Notes: a model not told the origin generated them from the sequence alone. Shown: positions 42,812-51,727, numbered from the stretch's first letter. The stretch is DNA of 64,000 bases from Streptomyces cavernae (GCF_004023625.1 NZ_RPDJ01000026.1:153330-217329); one strand, 5' to 3'. Program-made: numbers and translations.

Positions 42812-44217
42812 ACGCGGGGAAGCCGCTCGTCGTGGTGGGGGACGCGCTGCTCGACCGCGACATCGACGGGGAGACCACCCGGCTGGCCCCGGACGCTCCG
42901 GTCCCGGTGGTGGACGTCGTCCACGACCGATGCCGACCGGGCGGCGCCGGGCTCGCCGCGGCGCTCGCCGCACGCAGCGGCCGGGAGGTCGTCCTGGTCA
43001 CCGCGCTCGGCGACGACCCGGCCAGCCGTACGGTGCGGGACGCGCTGCGGCCCCGGGTCCGGTTGGTCGAACTGGCGCTGGAGGGCACCCTGCCCGTGAA
43101 GACCCGGGTACGGGTCGGCGGCCGGCCCGTGGTGCGGGTCGACGACGGCGGCGGCCGGCCCGGCGAACCGGACGACACGGTCCGGGCGGTGTTCGACGAT
43201 GCCGGGGCCGTCCTGGTCGCCGACTACGGTCGCGGCACCGCCGTCGCCGTACGCGACCTCCTCGCGCGGGTCGCATGGCGGCTGCCGTTGGTGTGGGACC
43301 CGCATCCGCGCGGCGAGGCGCCCGTCCCCGGCGCGCGTCTGGTCACGCCCAGCGGGGCGGAGGCGTACGCCATGACCCGCGTCGGCGACGACTCGCTGCG
43401 CGCGCACGCCCTGCGGGGTACCCGCCTGGCCGACCGTTGGAAGGCGGCGGCCGTCGCCGTGACCCTGGGCGAGCACGGCGCGATGCTGACCCGCGCGGGC
43501 AGCGACAGCCCCATGCTCGTCCCCGCCCCCTACCGCGCCGACGGCGACCCGTGCGGTGCGGGCGACTGCTTCGCCGCGACCGCCGCGGGGGCGTTCGCCG
43601 ACGGGGCGCTGCCCGAGGAGGCCGTGCAGCGGGCGGTCGCCGAAGCCACCGCGTTCGTCGCGGGGGCCGGGGCCGGGGACCACTCGCTCTGGCAGGTCCC
43701 CGCCGAGGCCCCGTCCGTGCCGCCGGTGCGGCCCCTGGACCCCTTCGAGCTCGCCGAGCGGGTCCGGGCGCGCGGCGGCACGGTCGTGGCCACGGGCGGC
43801 TGCTTCGACCTGCTCCACGCGGGCCATGTGGGCCTGCTGGAGGGCGCCCGCAGGATCGGCGACTGTCTCATCGTCTGCGTCAACTCGGACAGCTCGGTCC
43901 GCCGCCTGAAGGGGCCCGGCCGCCCGCTGACCCCGGAGGCGGACCGCAGGCGCATCCTCGGCGGCCTGGGTTGTGTGGATGCCGTCGCGGTGTTCGACGA
44001 GAACACCCCGGAGGCCCTGCTGCGCAAGCTGCGTCCCGATGTCTGGGTCAAGGGCGGCGACTACACCGCCGACTCACTGCCGGAAGCCGCCGCCCTGCGT
44101 GAGTGGGGAGGGCAGGCCGTCGTCCTGCCGTACCTCGACGGCCGATCCACCACCGAACTCGCGCGCCGCGCGGCACTCGCCCGTACCCGTAACAAGAACT
44201 CGGCGCCCCCACGATGA
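42808..44217 (+). CDS. hldE: bifunctional heptose-7-phosphate kinase / heptose-1-phosphate adenylyltransferase
   Basis: A 469-residue HldE (RfaE) protein. Residues 1-300 are a PfkB-type kinase (VVVGDALLDRDIDGET, GDPCGAGDCFAATAAG). Residues 325-460 are a nucleotidyltransferase (VVATGGCFDLLHAGHVGLLE, KGPGRPLTPEADRRRIL). It converts heptose 7-phosphate to the 1,7-bisphosphate and, after GmhB, to ADP-heptose. GTG start with GGAGG, overlapping gmhA. No HldD epimerase is in the operon, so the product is probably the D,D form. Confidence 0.92.
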   Translation: MNAGKPLVVVGDALLDRDIDGETTRLAPDAPVPVVDVVHDRCRPGGAGLAAALAARSGREVVLVTALGDDPASRTVRDALRPRVRLVELALEGTLPVKTRVRVGGRPVVRVDDGGGRPGEPDDTVRAVFDDAGAVLVADYGRGTAVAVRDLLARVAWRLPLVWDPHPRGEAPVPGARLVTPSGAEAYAMTRVGDDSLRAHALRGTRLADRWKAAAVAVTLGEHGAMLTRAGSDSPMLVPAPYRADGDPCGAGDCFAATAAGAFADGALPEEAVQRAVAEATAFVAGAGAGDHSLWQVPAEAPSVPPVRPLDPFELAERVRARGGTVVATGGCFDLLHAGHVGLLEGARRIGDCLIVCVNSDSSVRRLKGPGRPLTPEADRRRILGGLGCVDAVAVFDENTPEALLRKLRPDVWVKGGDYTADSLPEAAALREWGGQAVVLPYLDGRSTTELARRAALARTRNKNSAPPR

Positions 44218-45200
44218 CCCGGCGGCTGGTGGTGCTGCGCGCACTGGGGCTCGGTGATCTGCTGACCGCCGTGCCCGCGCTGCGTGCGCTGCGCCGGGCC
44301 TTCCCGGATCACGAGACGGTGCTGGTGGCGCCCGCGCGGCTGGCCGACGCGGCCGCCGCGACGGGTGTCGTGGACCGGCTGCTGCCCGCCGAGGCTCCGG
44401 GCCGTGCGGTGCCCGCCCGGATCGACTGGCCCTGGCCGACGCCCGACATCGCCGTGGATCTGCACGGCAACGGTCCGCTGAGTCTCCGTCCGCTGGAGGC
44501 GCTGAACCCCTCCCGGCTGCTGGCGTACGCGCGGCCCGACGGACCTGAGTGGTGTGAGGACGAACACGAGCGACACCGCTGGTGCCGGCTGCTGGGGTCC
44601 TACGGAATCCCCGCCGACCCCGCGGATCTGCGGATCCCGGCGCCCGATGCCCACCCGTCGGTTCCCGGCGCCACGATCGTCCACCCGGGCGCGGACGCCG
44701 CCGCCCGGCGCTGGCCCGCGGAACGTTTCGGGGCTGTCGGGAGCGCGCTGTGCGCCGCCGGGCACCGGGTGGTCGTCACGGCTGGAGCGGGCGAGGGTCC
44801 TCTCGCCCGTCGGGTCGCGCAGTGCGCCGGGCTGCCGGCGTCGTCGGTCCTCGGCGGAGCGGCGGACGTCCCGTTCGAGGAGCTCGCCGCGCTCGTCGCC
44901 GGTGCCCGCGCGGTCGTCGTCGGGGACACCGGACTCGCCCATCTGGCAACCGCCCTCGGAACACCGTCCGTGGTGCTGTTCGGGCCGGTCGCCCCCCGGC
45001 TGTGGGGGCCGCCCGCCGATCCGCGGCACCGTGTTCTGTGGCACGGCGACCCCGGGGGTGTGCCCCGGCCGGGGGACGCCCATGGGGACCGGCCCGACGA
45101 GCGGCTGCTGCGGATCACGCCCGCCGAGGTCGTCGCCGCGGTGGACCGGCTGCCGGGGGCCGGGCACGGGCCGCTGGTCGCCGCCGGGCGGCTGCCGTGA
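44214..45200 (+). CDS. second family 9 (heptosyltransferase-like) glycosyltransferase
   Basis: A 328-residue GT9 protein: VVLRALGLGDLLTAVPALRA, IVHPGADAAARRWPAERFGA and VVVGDTGLAHLATALGTPSV. Both ADP-heptose transferase signatures are intact. The ATG overlaps the hldE stop. Two GT9 enzymes in one operon imply at least two heptose transfers. Confidence 0.9.
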   Translation: MTRRLVVLRALGLGDLLTAVPALRALRRAFPDHETVLVAPARLADAAAATGVVDRLLPAEAPGRAVPARIDWPWPTPDIAVDLHGNGPLSLRPLEALNPSRLLAYARPDGPEWCEDEHERHRWCRLLGSYGIPADPADLRIPAPDAHPSVPGATIVHPGADAAARRWPAERFGAVGSALCAAGHRVVVTAGAGEGPLARRVAQCAGLPASSVLGGAADVPFEELAALVAGARAVVVGDTGLAHLATALGTPSVVLFGPVAPRLWGPPADPRHRVLWHGDPGGVPRPGDAHGDRPDERLLRITPAEVVAAVDRLPGAGHGPLVAAGRLP

Positions 45201-46072
45201 CCGGCTCCGCCTCCGGGATCGGGGTGGTCGTGATCACGCGCGACCGTCGCGACAGCCTGCTGCGCACCCTGGACCGGCTGGACGCGCTCCCCGAACGGCC
45301 GCCCATCGCCGTCGTCGACAACGGCTCGTCGGACGGCAGCGCGGGGGCTGTCCGGGAGGCCCATCCCGCGGTTCGGCTGATCACCGCGGGCCGCAACCTC
45401 GGCGCCGTGGGCCGCAACCTGGGCGTCGCCGCGCTGACCACGCCCTATGTCGCGTTCAGTGACGACGACTCCTGGTGGGAGCCGGGCGCCCTGCGCCGCG
45501 CGGCCGGCCTGTTCGACGCCCACCCGCGGCTGGCACTGATCGCCGCGGCGACCCGGGTGGGTCCCGACGGGCGCTCCGATCCGCTGAACGACGTCCTCGC
45601 CGCGTCGCCACTGGGCAACGTACCGGATCTGCCCGGCCGGCCGGTGCTGGGTTTCCTCGCCTGCGGGGCCGTCGTCCGGCGGGAGGCGTTCCTCGGCGTG
45701 GGCGGCTTCCACCCGGTGCTGCACTTCGGCGGGGAGGAACAACTGCTCGCCCTCGATCTCGCGGCGCGGGGCTGGGGCCTCGCGCACTGCCCGCAGGTCG
45801 TCGCCCGGCACGACCCCGCCCCCGCCGGGCGGACCGGCCGGAACGCCCTGGTGCGGCGCAACGAGCTGCTCACCGCCTGGATGCGCCGCCCCCTGCGCCA
45901 GGCGCTGATCCGCACGGGGCGGCTCGCCCGGGACTGCCGTACGGACCGGCAGGCACGGGTCGCGCTCGCCGGAGCGGTCCGCCGCCTGCCCCGGGCACTG
46001 GCCGAACGGCGAACGGTACCCGACTGGCTGGAGCGGCAGGCCCGCGCCCTGGACTCCGGGGATCTGCCGTGA
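45197..46072 (+). CDS. family 2 glycosyltransferase
   Basis: A 291-residue GT-A enzyme: VVVITRDRRDSLLRTLDRLD, AVVDNGSSDGSAGAV, GAVGRNLGVAALTTPYVAFS and DDD at the metal site. GTG start overlaps the GT9 stop. Last gene of the operon; its stop codon is the first unit of a 30-bp repeat. Acceptor unknown. Confidence 0.87.
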   Translation: MTGSASGIGVVVITRDRRDSLLRTLDRLDALPERPPIAVVDNGSSDGSAGAVREAHPAVRLITAGRNLGAVGRNLGVAALTTPYVAFSDDDSWWEPGALRRAAGLFDAHPRLALIAAATRVGPDGRSDPLNDVLAASPLGNVPDLPGRPVLGFLACGAVVRREAFLGVGGFHPVLHFGGEEQLLALDLAARGWGLAHCPQVVARHDPAPAGRTGRNALVRRNELLTAWMRRPLRQALIRTGRLARDCRTDRQARVALAGAVRRLPRALAERRTVPDWLERQARALDSGDLP

Positions 46073-46153
46073 CGGCCGGTCGCACCCGGCCTTCTGCCGT
46101 GACGACCAGTCGCGCCCGGGCTGCTGCGGTGACGACCAGTCGCATCCGGCCCT
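46064..46153. repeat. 30-bp repeat carrying the stop codon of the last glycosyltransferase
   Basis: CTGCCGTGACG-type units begin at 46064, 46094 and 46124. The first contains the gene's final Leu-Pro-stop codons, and the next two repeat that context with few changes. Confidence 0.88.
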
Positions 46154-46184
46154 CCTGGGCCACCCGACAACCTACGGAGAACCC

Positions 46185-46991
46185 ATGGAATCCCCTCGCG
46201 ACGCAGCCCGCGTGGCCCTGATCACCGGATCCGACTCGGGGATCGGCCGCGCGACCGCCGTCCGGCTGGCCGAGGCCGGCATGGACATCGGCATCACCTG
46301 GCACCGTGACGAGGAGGGAGCTCGGCGGACGGCGGACGAGGTGCGCGCGGCGGGGCGCCGCGCCGCGATCGAGCAGTTGGACCTCACCCGGCTCCCGGAG
46401 GCCGCCGGGGTCATCGACCGCATGGCCGACGAGCTCGGCAGGGTCGATGTGCTGGTGAACAACTCCGGGACGGGCACCATGACCCCCTTCCTGGAACTGG
46501 ATCTGAGTAGCGTGCGCGAGGTCATCGACGTCGATCTGGTGGGGCCGTTCCTGTGCGGCCAGCGCGCCGCCCGACGCATGATCGCCCGGGGTGGCGGGGG
46601 CCGGATCGTCAACGTCACCAGCGTCCACGAGCACCAGCCCCGGGTGGGCGCCGCACCGTACTGCGCGGCCAAGGGCGGGCTCGGGCTGCTCACCCAGGTG
46701 ATGGCGCTGGAACTGGCCGAGCACGGCATCACCGTCAACGCCGTCGCTCCCGGCGAGATCGCCACCCCGATGACCGGCCAGGAGGACACCGACGTCACGA
46801 CGGAACCCCGGCCCGGCGTGCCGCTGGGCCGCCCGGGCGATGCCCGGGAGGTAGCGGCCGTGATCGCCTTCCTCGCCGGTCCGGACGCGTCCTATGTCAC
46901 CGGCGCTTCGTGGGTGGTTGACGGAGGGATGCTGCGCATGGGACCGCAGGCCGGTTCCCATCTCCCCGACGACTCCTGGCGACGCCCCTGA
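46185..46991 (+). CDS. SDR family oxidoreductase
   Basis: A 268-residue classical short-chain dehydrogenase: TGSDSGIGRA cofactor motif, NNSGTG, active-site Ser in VTSVHEH and YCAAKGG (Tyr-x3-Lys). C-terminus ends WVVDGGMLRMGPQAG. The motif after strand 2 favours NADP(H). ATG follows ACGGAGAACCC. It stands alone after the glycan operon; substrate unknown, possibly a sugar or polyol. Confidence 0.9.
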   Translation: MESPRDAARVALITGSDSGIGRATAVRLAEAGMDIGITWHRDEEGARRTADEVRAAGRRAAIEQLDLTRLPEAAGVIDRMADELGRVDVLVNNSGTGTMTPFLELDLSSVREVIDVDLVGPFLCGQRAARRMIARGGGGRIVNVTSVHEHQPRVGAAPYCAAKGGLGLLTQVMALELAEHGITVNAVAPGEIATPMTGQEDTDVTTEPRPGVPLGRPGDAREVAAVIAFLAGPDASYVTGASWVVDGGMLRMGPQAGSHLPDDSWRRP

Positions 46992-47278
46992 GGGTGCGTC
47001 GGCGGGGCGTGTGAGGAAGTCCACCTCGGCGACGAAATGCCAGGTGGCGCGGGACAACCGGTTCATTCCGGGCGGCCGGAGCGGACGGTCAAATTCCATA
47101 TCGAGTACGCGTCTGTGAGGATGGCTCGGCCCGAGGGCCCGGCCTGCCTCACCGTCGAGCGCGGCATCGCTCGCAGCGAGGGCCCCGCACCCGAGTGACG
47201 GCTGCCGCCGTCCCGCTCGGTCTGCTGTCCCCCTGTGCCCGAACTTCGCCCTGCCGGGGCTTCACGAAGCGCTCTGAC

Positions 47279-48691
47279 GTGTCTCTTTCCTCTGAACCCA
47301 CCCTCGCCACTCCTGGCACCCCTGCCACCCATGCCACCCGTGTCACCCCTGAAGAACCCGCCCCCGCGGCGCCTCGCCCACGCGCCCGTGTCCGGGACCG
47401 CGCCCGCAAGCGCGGCGATCGCGCCGCCTGGCGTTGTCTGAGGTACCCCAGCATGCGGTGGTGGTCGGCCGCCAACCTGCTGTCGAACACCGGTACCTGG
47501 ATGCAGCTCACCGTGCAGAACCTGCTGGTGCTGCAGCTCACCGGCTCCGCCGCCGCGACGGGCCTGTCCCTGGCGGTCCAGGCCGCCCCGGGACTGCTGC
47601 TCGGAGTCGCGGGCGGGGCGGTGGTCGACGCCTGGCCGCGCAAGTACACCGCGCTGGTGAGCCAGACGGTGCTGGCCCTGGTCGCCTTCGTCACCGCCGC
47701 CATGGTGGCGCTGGACCAGCTCAGCACGGGCGGCCTGCTGGTGCTGGCCGCCGTCACCGGGCTGGTTGCGACGGTCGACGGGCCGGCGACCGCTCTGCTG
47801 GGCAACGACCTGGTCCGGCCGGAGGACCTGCCGTCCGCCATCGCCCTGGGCTCCGCGGTGCACAGCGTCGGCCGGTTCGCCGGCACCGCGTCGGCCGCCG
47901 TGGTCGTGGGCCTGTTCGGCACCGCGACCGCCTATCTGGCCAACGGCCTGTCCTTCCTCGCCGTCGCCGCCGTCATCCCGTTTCTGCGGCCGGCACCGGG
48001 CACGCACGGCACGCAGGACACGCGCGGCACGCCTCCGGCTTCTCCGGCGTCCAAGGGGAAGGCGGCGCGGACGCCCGGCGGCCTGACGTACTTCCTGAGC
48101 AGGCCCCGGCTGGTCGCGCTCGCCGCGATCACCGCGCTGAGCTCCATCTTCGGCAGGAACTACACACTCACCCTCGCGGTGTTGGTGACCGGACCCCTGC
48201 ACGGCGGCACCGGGGCCTACGGCATGGTCTCCACCGTCCTGGCCGTCGGCGGGATGGCCGGGGCCGTCGTCGCCGGACGGTTGCGCAGCCCGTCCGTCCG
48301 GCTGGTCGCCGCGCTCGCCGCGGCGGGAGCCATCCTCCAGGTGGCCGCCGGACTGTCCGGCACGCTGATGCTGCTCATGGTCCTGGTGCTGCCCATGGCC
48401 GTGCTGGAGTCGGTCTCCGACACCGCCGGCGCCACGGTGCTCCAGACCGACCCACCGCCCCATATGCGCGGCCGGGTCCTGGGTGTCTGGCGCAGCGCAA
48501 GCACCGCGTGGGGACTGGCGGGGCCGCCGTTGCTCGGCCTGCTGCTCGAGTTGGCGGGCGCCCGCGGGGCGTTGGTCGCGGGCGGTCTGATCATTGCCGG
48601 CGGGATAGCCGCGGGCGCCCTGGGGCACCGTGGCGCGAACCGCGTCCCGACGGCTCCGAGCCTGCCCATTCCCGCCCAGCGGACAGCGTGA
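47279..48691 (+). CDS. MFS transporter (EntS/MFS_3 type)
   Basis: A 470-residue exporter-like MFS protein with about 12 helices, starting after a 60-residue polar leader: MRWWSAANLLSNTGTWMQLT, then GLLLGVAGGAVVDAWPRKYT (loop 2-3 motif). GTG at 47279 is preferred because the longer frame has no better site, but a clear Shine-Dalgarno is lacking. Substrate unknown. The stop codon is inside the first unit of a 27-bp repeat. Confidence 0.82.
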   Translation: MSLSSEPTLATPGTPATHATRVTPEEPAPAAPRPRARVRDRARKRGDRAAWRCLRYPSMRWWSAANLLSNTGTWMQLTVQNLLVLQLTGSAAATGLSLAVQAAPGLLLGVAGGAVVDAWPRKYTALVSQTVLALVAFVTAAMVALDQLSTGGLLVLAAVTGLVATVDGPATALLGNDLVRPEDLPSAIALGSAVHSVGRFAGTASAAVVVGLFGTATAYLANGLSFLAVAAVIPFLRPAPGTHGTQDTRGTPPASPASKGKAARTPGGLTYFLSRPRLVALAAITALSSIFGRNYTLTLAVLVTGPLHGGTGAYGMVSTVLAVGGMAGAVVAGRLRSPSVRLVAALAAAGAILQVAAGLSGTLMLLMVLVLPMAVLESVSDTAGATVLQTDPPPHMRGRVLGVWRSASTAWGLAGPPLLGLLLELAGARGALVAGGLIIAGGIAAGALGHRGANRVPTAPSLPIPAQRTA

Positions 48692-48770
48692 GCCGGTCCC
48701 GCCCGGCGGACAGCGTGAGCCGGTCCCGCCCGGCGGACAGCGTGAGCCGGTCCCGCCCGGCGGACAGCGG
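48671..48770. repeat. 27-bp repeat anchored on the MFS stop codon
   Basis: CCCGCCCGGCGGACAGCGTG plus AGCCGGT recurs every 27 bp, with degenerate copies to about 48830. The first unit encodes the protein's last residues (PAQRTA-stop) and later units repeat CGGACAGCGTGA. Confidence 0.9.
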
Positions 48771-48831
48771 GACCTGGCGCGCCCGGCGGACGGCTTGCGT
48801 GAGCGCGTACCGCCCGGCGGAGGGCGTTGGT

Positions 48832-49209
48832 TCAGTCACCGATGGGCCAGGCGAACCAGGTGGTCAGGCCCGCCGTCCACAGCAGGGCGGCGCAGACCAC
48901 CACGACGCCGGTCTTCAGGAGCCTCGCGCGCAGGAGGCGGTAGCGGGACTCGTACTCGTGGCGCAGGGAGTGGGCGCGGTTGACCACCGTCCTCAGCATC
49001 AGCTCGGTGAGCTGTCCGCGCTGCTCGACGTAGTGGCGTGAGATCTCTTCCCGCTCGGCCGTGGACAGCCACGGCATGCGGTCGGTGAACTCCCGCGCTT
49101 CGCGGTGCGCGGCCTCGCGTTCCGCGTGCAGGAGCAGGAAGCCCTCGATCTCGTTCACCGCCGCCGCCACTGTCCGCGACGGCGGGTCCTCCTTGCTGCC
49201 GGCCGTCAT
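48832..49209 (-). CDS. small membrane-anchored helical protein next to ctaD
   Basis: A 125-residue protein: charged helical body (TAEREEISRHYVEQRGQLTE, HEYESRYRLLRARLLKTG) and one C-terminal helix (VVVVCAALLWTAGLTTWFAW). Its ATG overlaps the ctaD stop by four bases, so it is translationally coupled to cytochrome oxidase subunit I. Possibly an assembly or stabilising subunit; no family recognised. Confidence 0.78.
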   Translation of the reverse strand: MTAGSKEDPPSRTVAAAVNEIEGFLLLHAEREAAHREAREFTDRMPWLSTAEREEISRHYVEQRGQLTELMLRTVVNRAHSLRHEYESRYRLLRARLLKTGVVVVCAALLWTAGLTTWFAWPIGD

Positions 49210-50909
49210 GACTGATCGGAGTCCTGGTCGGGCTCCACCACGTCGCGCCGGCCGGTGAATTCCTTCTGGTCGAGGGCGCTGACCTGTGGGTGGTGCAGGT
49301 CGAAGGCAGGGGAGTCCGAGCGGACCTTGGGCATGGTGACGAAGTTGTGGCGGGGCGGGGGGCAGGAGGTGGCCCACTCCAGCGAGCGGCCGTAGCCCCA
49401 GGGATCGTCCTCCTCGACCCGCTTTCCGTACTTGGCGGTCTTCCACACGTTGTACAGGAACGGCAGCGTGGACAGTCCCAGCAGGAAGGCGCCGATGGAG
49501 GAGACGGTGTTCAGGACGGTGAAGCCGTCGGCGGCCAGATAGTCGGCGTAGCGGCGGGGCATGCCCTCCGCGCCGAGCCAGTGCTGGACCAGGAAGGTGC
49601 CGTGGAAGCCGACGAAGAGGGTCCAGAAGTGGATCTTGCCGAGGCGTTCGTCGAGCATCGTGCCGGTCATCTTCGGCCACCAGAAGTGGAACCCGGCGAA
49701 CATCGCGAACACGATCGTGCCGAACAGCACGTAGTGGAAGTGCGCCACGACGAAGTAGGTGTCCGTGACGTGGAAGTCCATCGGGGGCGAGCCCAGGATG
49801 ACGCCGGTCAGCCCGCCGAACAGGAACGTCACCAGGAAGCCCGTGGCCCACAGCATCGGTGTCTCGAAGGTGATGGAGCCCTTCCACATCGTGCCGATCC
49901 AGTTGAAGAACTTCACCCCCGTCGGGACCGCGATCAGGAAGGTCATGAAGGAGAAGAAGGGCAGCAGCACCGCGCCGGTGGCGAACATGTGGTGTGCCCA
50001 CACCATCACCGACAGACCCGTGATCGAGATGGTCGCGCCGACCAGTCCCATGTAGCCGAAGATCGGTTTGCGGGAGAAGACCGGCAGGATCTCGGTGACC
50101 ACGCCGAAGAACGGCAGGGCGAGGATGTAGACCTCCGGGTGGCCGAAGAACCAGAACAGGTGCTGCCACAGGACGGCGCCGCCGTTCTCCGGGTTGAAGA
50201 CCTGCGCGCCGAAGCGGCGGTCCGCCTCCAGCACCAGCAGCGCCGCCGCGAGCACGGGGAAGGCGAGCAGCACCAGGACCGAGGTGAGCAGCACGTTCCA
50301 GGTGAAGATCGGCATGCGGAACATGGTCATACCCGGGGCCCGCATGCAGATGATCGTGGTGATGAAGTTGACGGCGCCCAGAATGGTGCCGAATCCGGAC
50401 AGCGCCAGACCCATGACCCACATGTCGCCGCCGACGTAGGGCGTACGTTCCCCGCCGCTGAGGGGTGTGTAGGCGGTCCAGCCGAAGTCGGCCGTGCCCT
50501 GCGTCGTCAGCAGGCCGCTGGCGACGATGAGTCCGCCGAAGAGGAACAGCCAGTACGACAGCATGTTCAGCCGTGGGAAGGCCACATCCGGAGCCCCGAT
50601 CTGCAAAGGCATGACGGCGTTGGCGAACCCGGCGAAGGTCGGTGTGGCGAACAGCAGCAGCATCACGGTGCCGTGCAGTGTGAACGCCTGGTTGTACTGC
50701 TCGGCCGAGGAGAACTGCAGCCCCGGCCGCGCCAGTTCGGCCCGTAGCAGCAGCGCCAGAACTCCTCCGAAGAGGAAGAACGCGAACGACGTGATCAGGT
50801 AGAGGTGTCCGATCTTCTTGTGATCCGTGGTCGACGCCCACGACACGATCACCTGGCCAATACTCCGCCCCGCCGGCACCGGGGCGACCGGCTCGGTCAC
50901 TGCAGCCAT
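49206..50909 (-). CDS. ctaD: cytochrome c oxidase subunit I
   Basis: A 567-residue CtaD: 12 helices, haem/copper motifs WQHLFWFFGHPEVYILALPF, VWAHHMFATG and DTYFVVAHFHYVLFG. It is the proton-pumping aa3-type catalytic subunit. ATG start gives MAAVTEPVAP; the frame upstream continues but lacks conservation. No ctaC is adjacent, in contrast to the usual ctaCD pair; the only subunit II here is at 22759. A small coupled gene follows. Confidence 0.94.
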   Translation of the reverse strand: MAAVTEPVAPVPAGRSIGQVIVSWASTTDHKKIGHLYLITSFAFFLFGGVLALLLRAELARPGLQFSSAEQYNQAFTLHGTVMLLLFATPTFAGFANAVMPLQIGAPDVAFPRLNMLSYWLFLFGGLIVASGLLTTQGTADFGWTAYTPLSGGERTPYVGGDMWVMGLALSGFGTILGAVNFITTIICMRAPGMTMFRMPIFTWNVLLTSVLVLLAFPVLAAALLVLEADRRFGAQVFNPENGGAVLWQHLFWFFGHPEVYILALPFFGVVTEILPVFSRKPIFGYMGLVGATISITGLSVMVWAHHMFATGAVLLPFFSFMTFLIAVPTGVKFFNWIGTMWKGSITFETPMLWATGFLVTFLFGGLTGVILGSPPMDFHVTDTYFVVAHFHYVLFGTIVFAMFAGFHFWWPKMTGTMLDERLGKIHFWTLFVGFHGTFLVQHWLGAEGMPRRYADYLAADGFTVLNTVSSIGAFLLGLSTLPFLYNVWKTAKYGKRVEEDDPWGYGRSLEWATSCPPPRHNFVTMPKVRSDSPAFDLHHPQVSALDQKEFTGRRDVVEPDQDSDQS

Positions 50910-51230
50910 GCTTGTCCTTATATTTTTGGGTAATTGGCGCTTATGGCGCCTATCGCCCACAATGGCCTACCCGGCGGCCGGCGTGCACGCATGCCACGCC
51001 CAGTCGGCGGAGCGGCTTCCGGACTCTTCACGCACCCGGTCCGGGGCAGGCTCCTCGTTCGAATGAAGCGCCGGAAACAACAGCAGCGGCAACCGACGGC
51101 CGCGCAAAGCGCAGCACGAGGCCGGGCGGGGCCCGCAGAGCGGGCCCCGCCCGGCCGTCGTCGGTTCACCGGATGCGGAAGGTCAGGTCAACCGGCTCCA
51201 GGAAAAGTCAGGCCACCGGCTCCAGGAAGG
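50910..51230. other. intergenic region with ctaD promoter area, terminator and repeat
   Basis: The part next to ctaD (50911-50940) is AT-rich, with TATATTTTTGGGTAATTGG, unusual in this GC-rich window. The rest holds a 17-bp-arm hairpin (51120-51156) and a repeat array (51179-51260). No gene is supported. Confidence 0.6.
51120..51156. terminator. hairpin terminator
   Basis: Perfect 17-bp arms, GGCCGGGCGGGGCCCGC and its complement, with a three-base AGA loop. It lies downstream of the ABM gene on the minus strand, after the repeat array. Confidence 0.85.
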
Positions 51231-51260
51231 TCAGGTCACCGGCGCCAGGAAGGTCAGGAC
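51179..51260. repeat. about 24-bp repeat anchored on the ABM stop codon
   Basis: Units of the type CACCGGCTCCAGGAAGGTCA recur three to four times. The unit inside the gene encodes its last residues (TFLAPVT-stop); the others repeat them downstream. Confidence 0.85.
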
Positions 51261-51524
51261 CGACGCGTCCTCCTCGATCAGCGGGGCGAGTGCGGTGTTG
51301 AACGGGCCGCCGTACGGGGCCTTCAAATGTTCCTGGAAGGCGTCCTCGTCGCGGTACACCTCGAAGATCCAGTAGGCGCGGGGGCTCGCCGCCTTGGTGT
51401 ACACGTCGAACGCGAGGTTGCCGTCCTCGTCACGCACCTTGCGGGCGTAGTCCACGATCAGCCGGGCGACCTCGTCCTCCGCGCCCTCGCGGGCGGTGAA
51501 CTCGGCGAGCAGGGTCTTGTTCAC
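51231..51524 (-). CDS. ABM-fold (YgiN/LsrG-like) protein
   Basis: A 97-residue antibiotic-biosynthesis-monooxygenase-fold protein: LLAEFTAREGAEDEVARLIV, DVYTKAASPRAYWIFEVYRD and HLKAPYGGPF. The family includes quinol monooxygenases and the AI-2 enzyme LsrG. I chose the GTG with GGAGG about ten bases upstream; an ATG at 51557 would put the operator inside the coding region. It diverges from the sugar transporter and shares its promoter and operator layout, so it probably acts on the same metabolite. Confidence 0.8.
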   Translation of the reverse strand: MNKTLLAEFTAREGAEDEVARLIVDYARKVRDEDGNLAFDVYTKAASPRAYWIFEVYRDEDAFQEHLKAPYGGPFNTALAPLIEEDASVLTFLAPVT

Positions 51525-51551
51525 GGCCTGGTGTCCTCCGTGGTCCATGAG

Positions 51552-51623
51552 TGTCATCGTTGACTTGTGTCAGCGATGACATCGAGTGGCCCGATGATGG
51601 GGGCCATCCGGTCGGTCCGTCAA
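51552..51623 (-). promoter_or_regulatory. LacI-type promoter/operator of the ABM gene
   Basis: On the minus strand: TTGACG (51623-51618), 18-bp spacer, CATCAT (51599-51594), then paired operators TGTCATCGCTGACA (51581-51568) and AGTCAACGATGACA (51565-51552). The operators fit TGTCAnCGnTGACA with central CG and start 16 bp apart. This layout is the mirror of the transporter promoter. Confidence 0.8.
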
Positions 51624-51727
51624 CAGTCCGGGGCAGGAAACCCACGGGGCATTCGTGGGGCAGCCGCCCGACATCTGGGGATGGGCGAGGGCCACGGGCG
51701 TTGCCGATTTGTGACGAGTGCAGGGCA

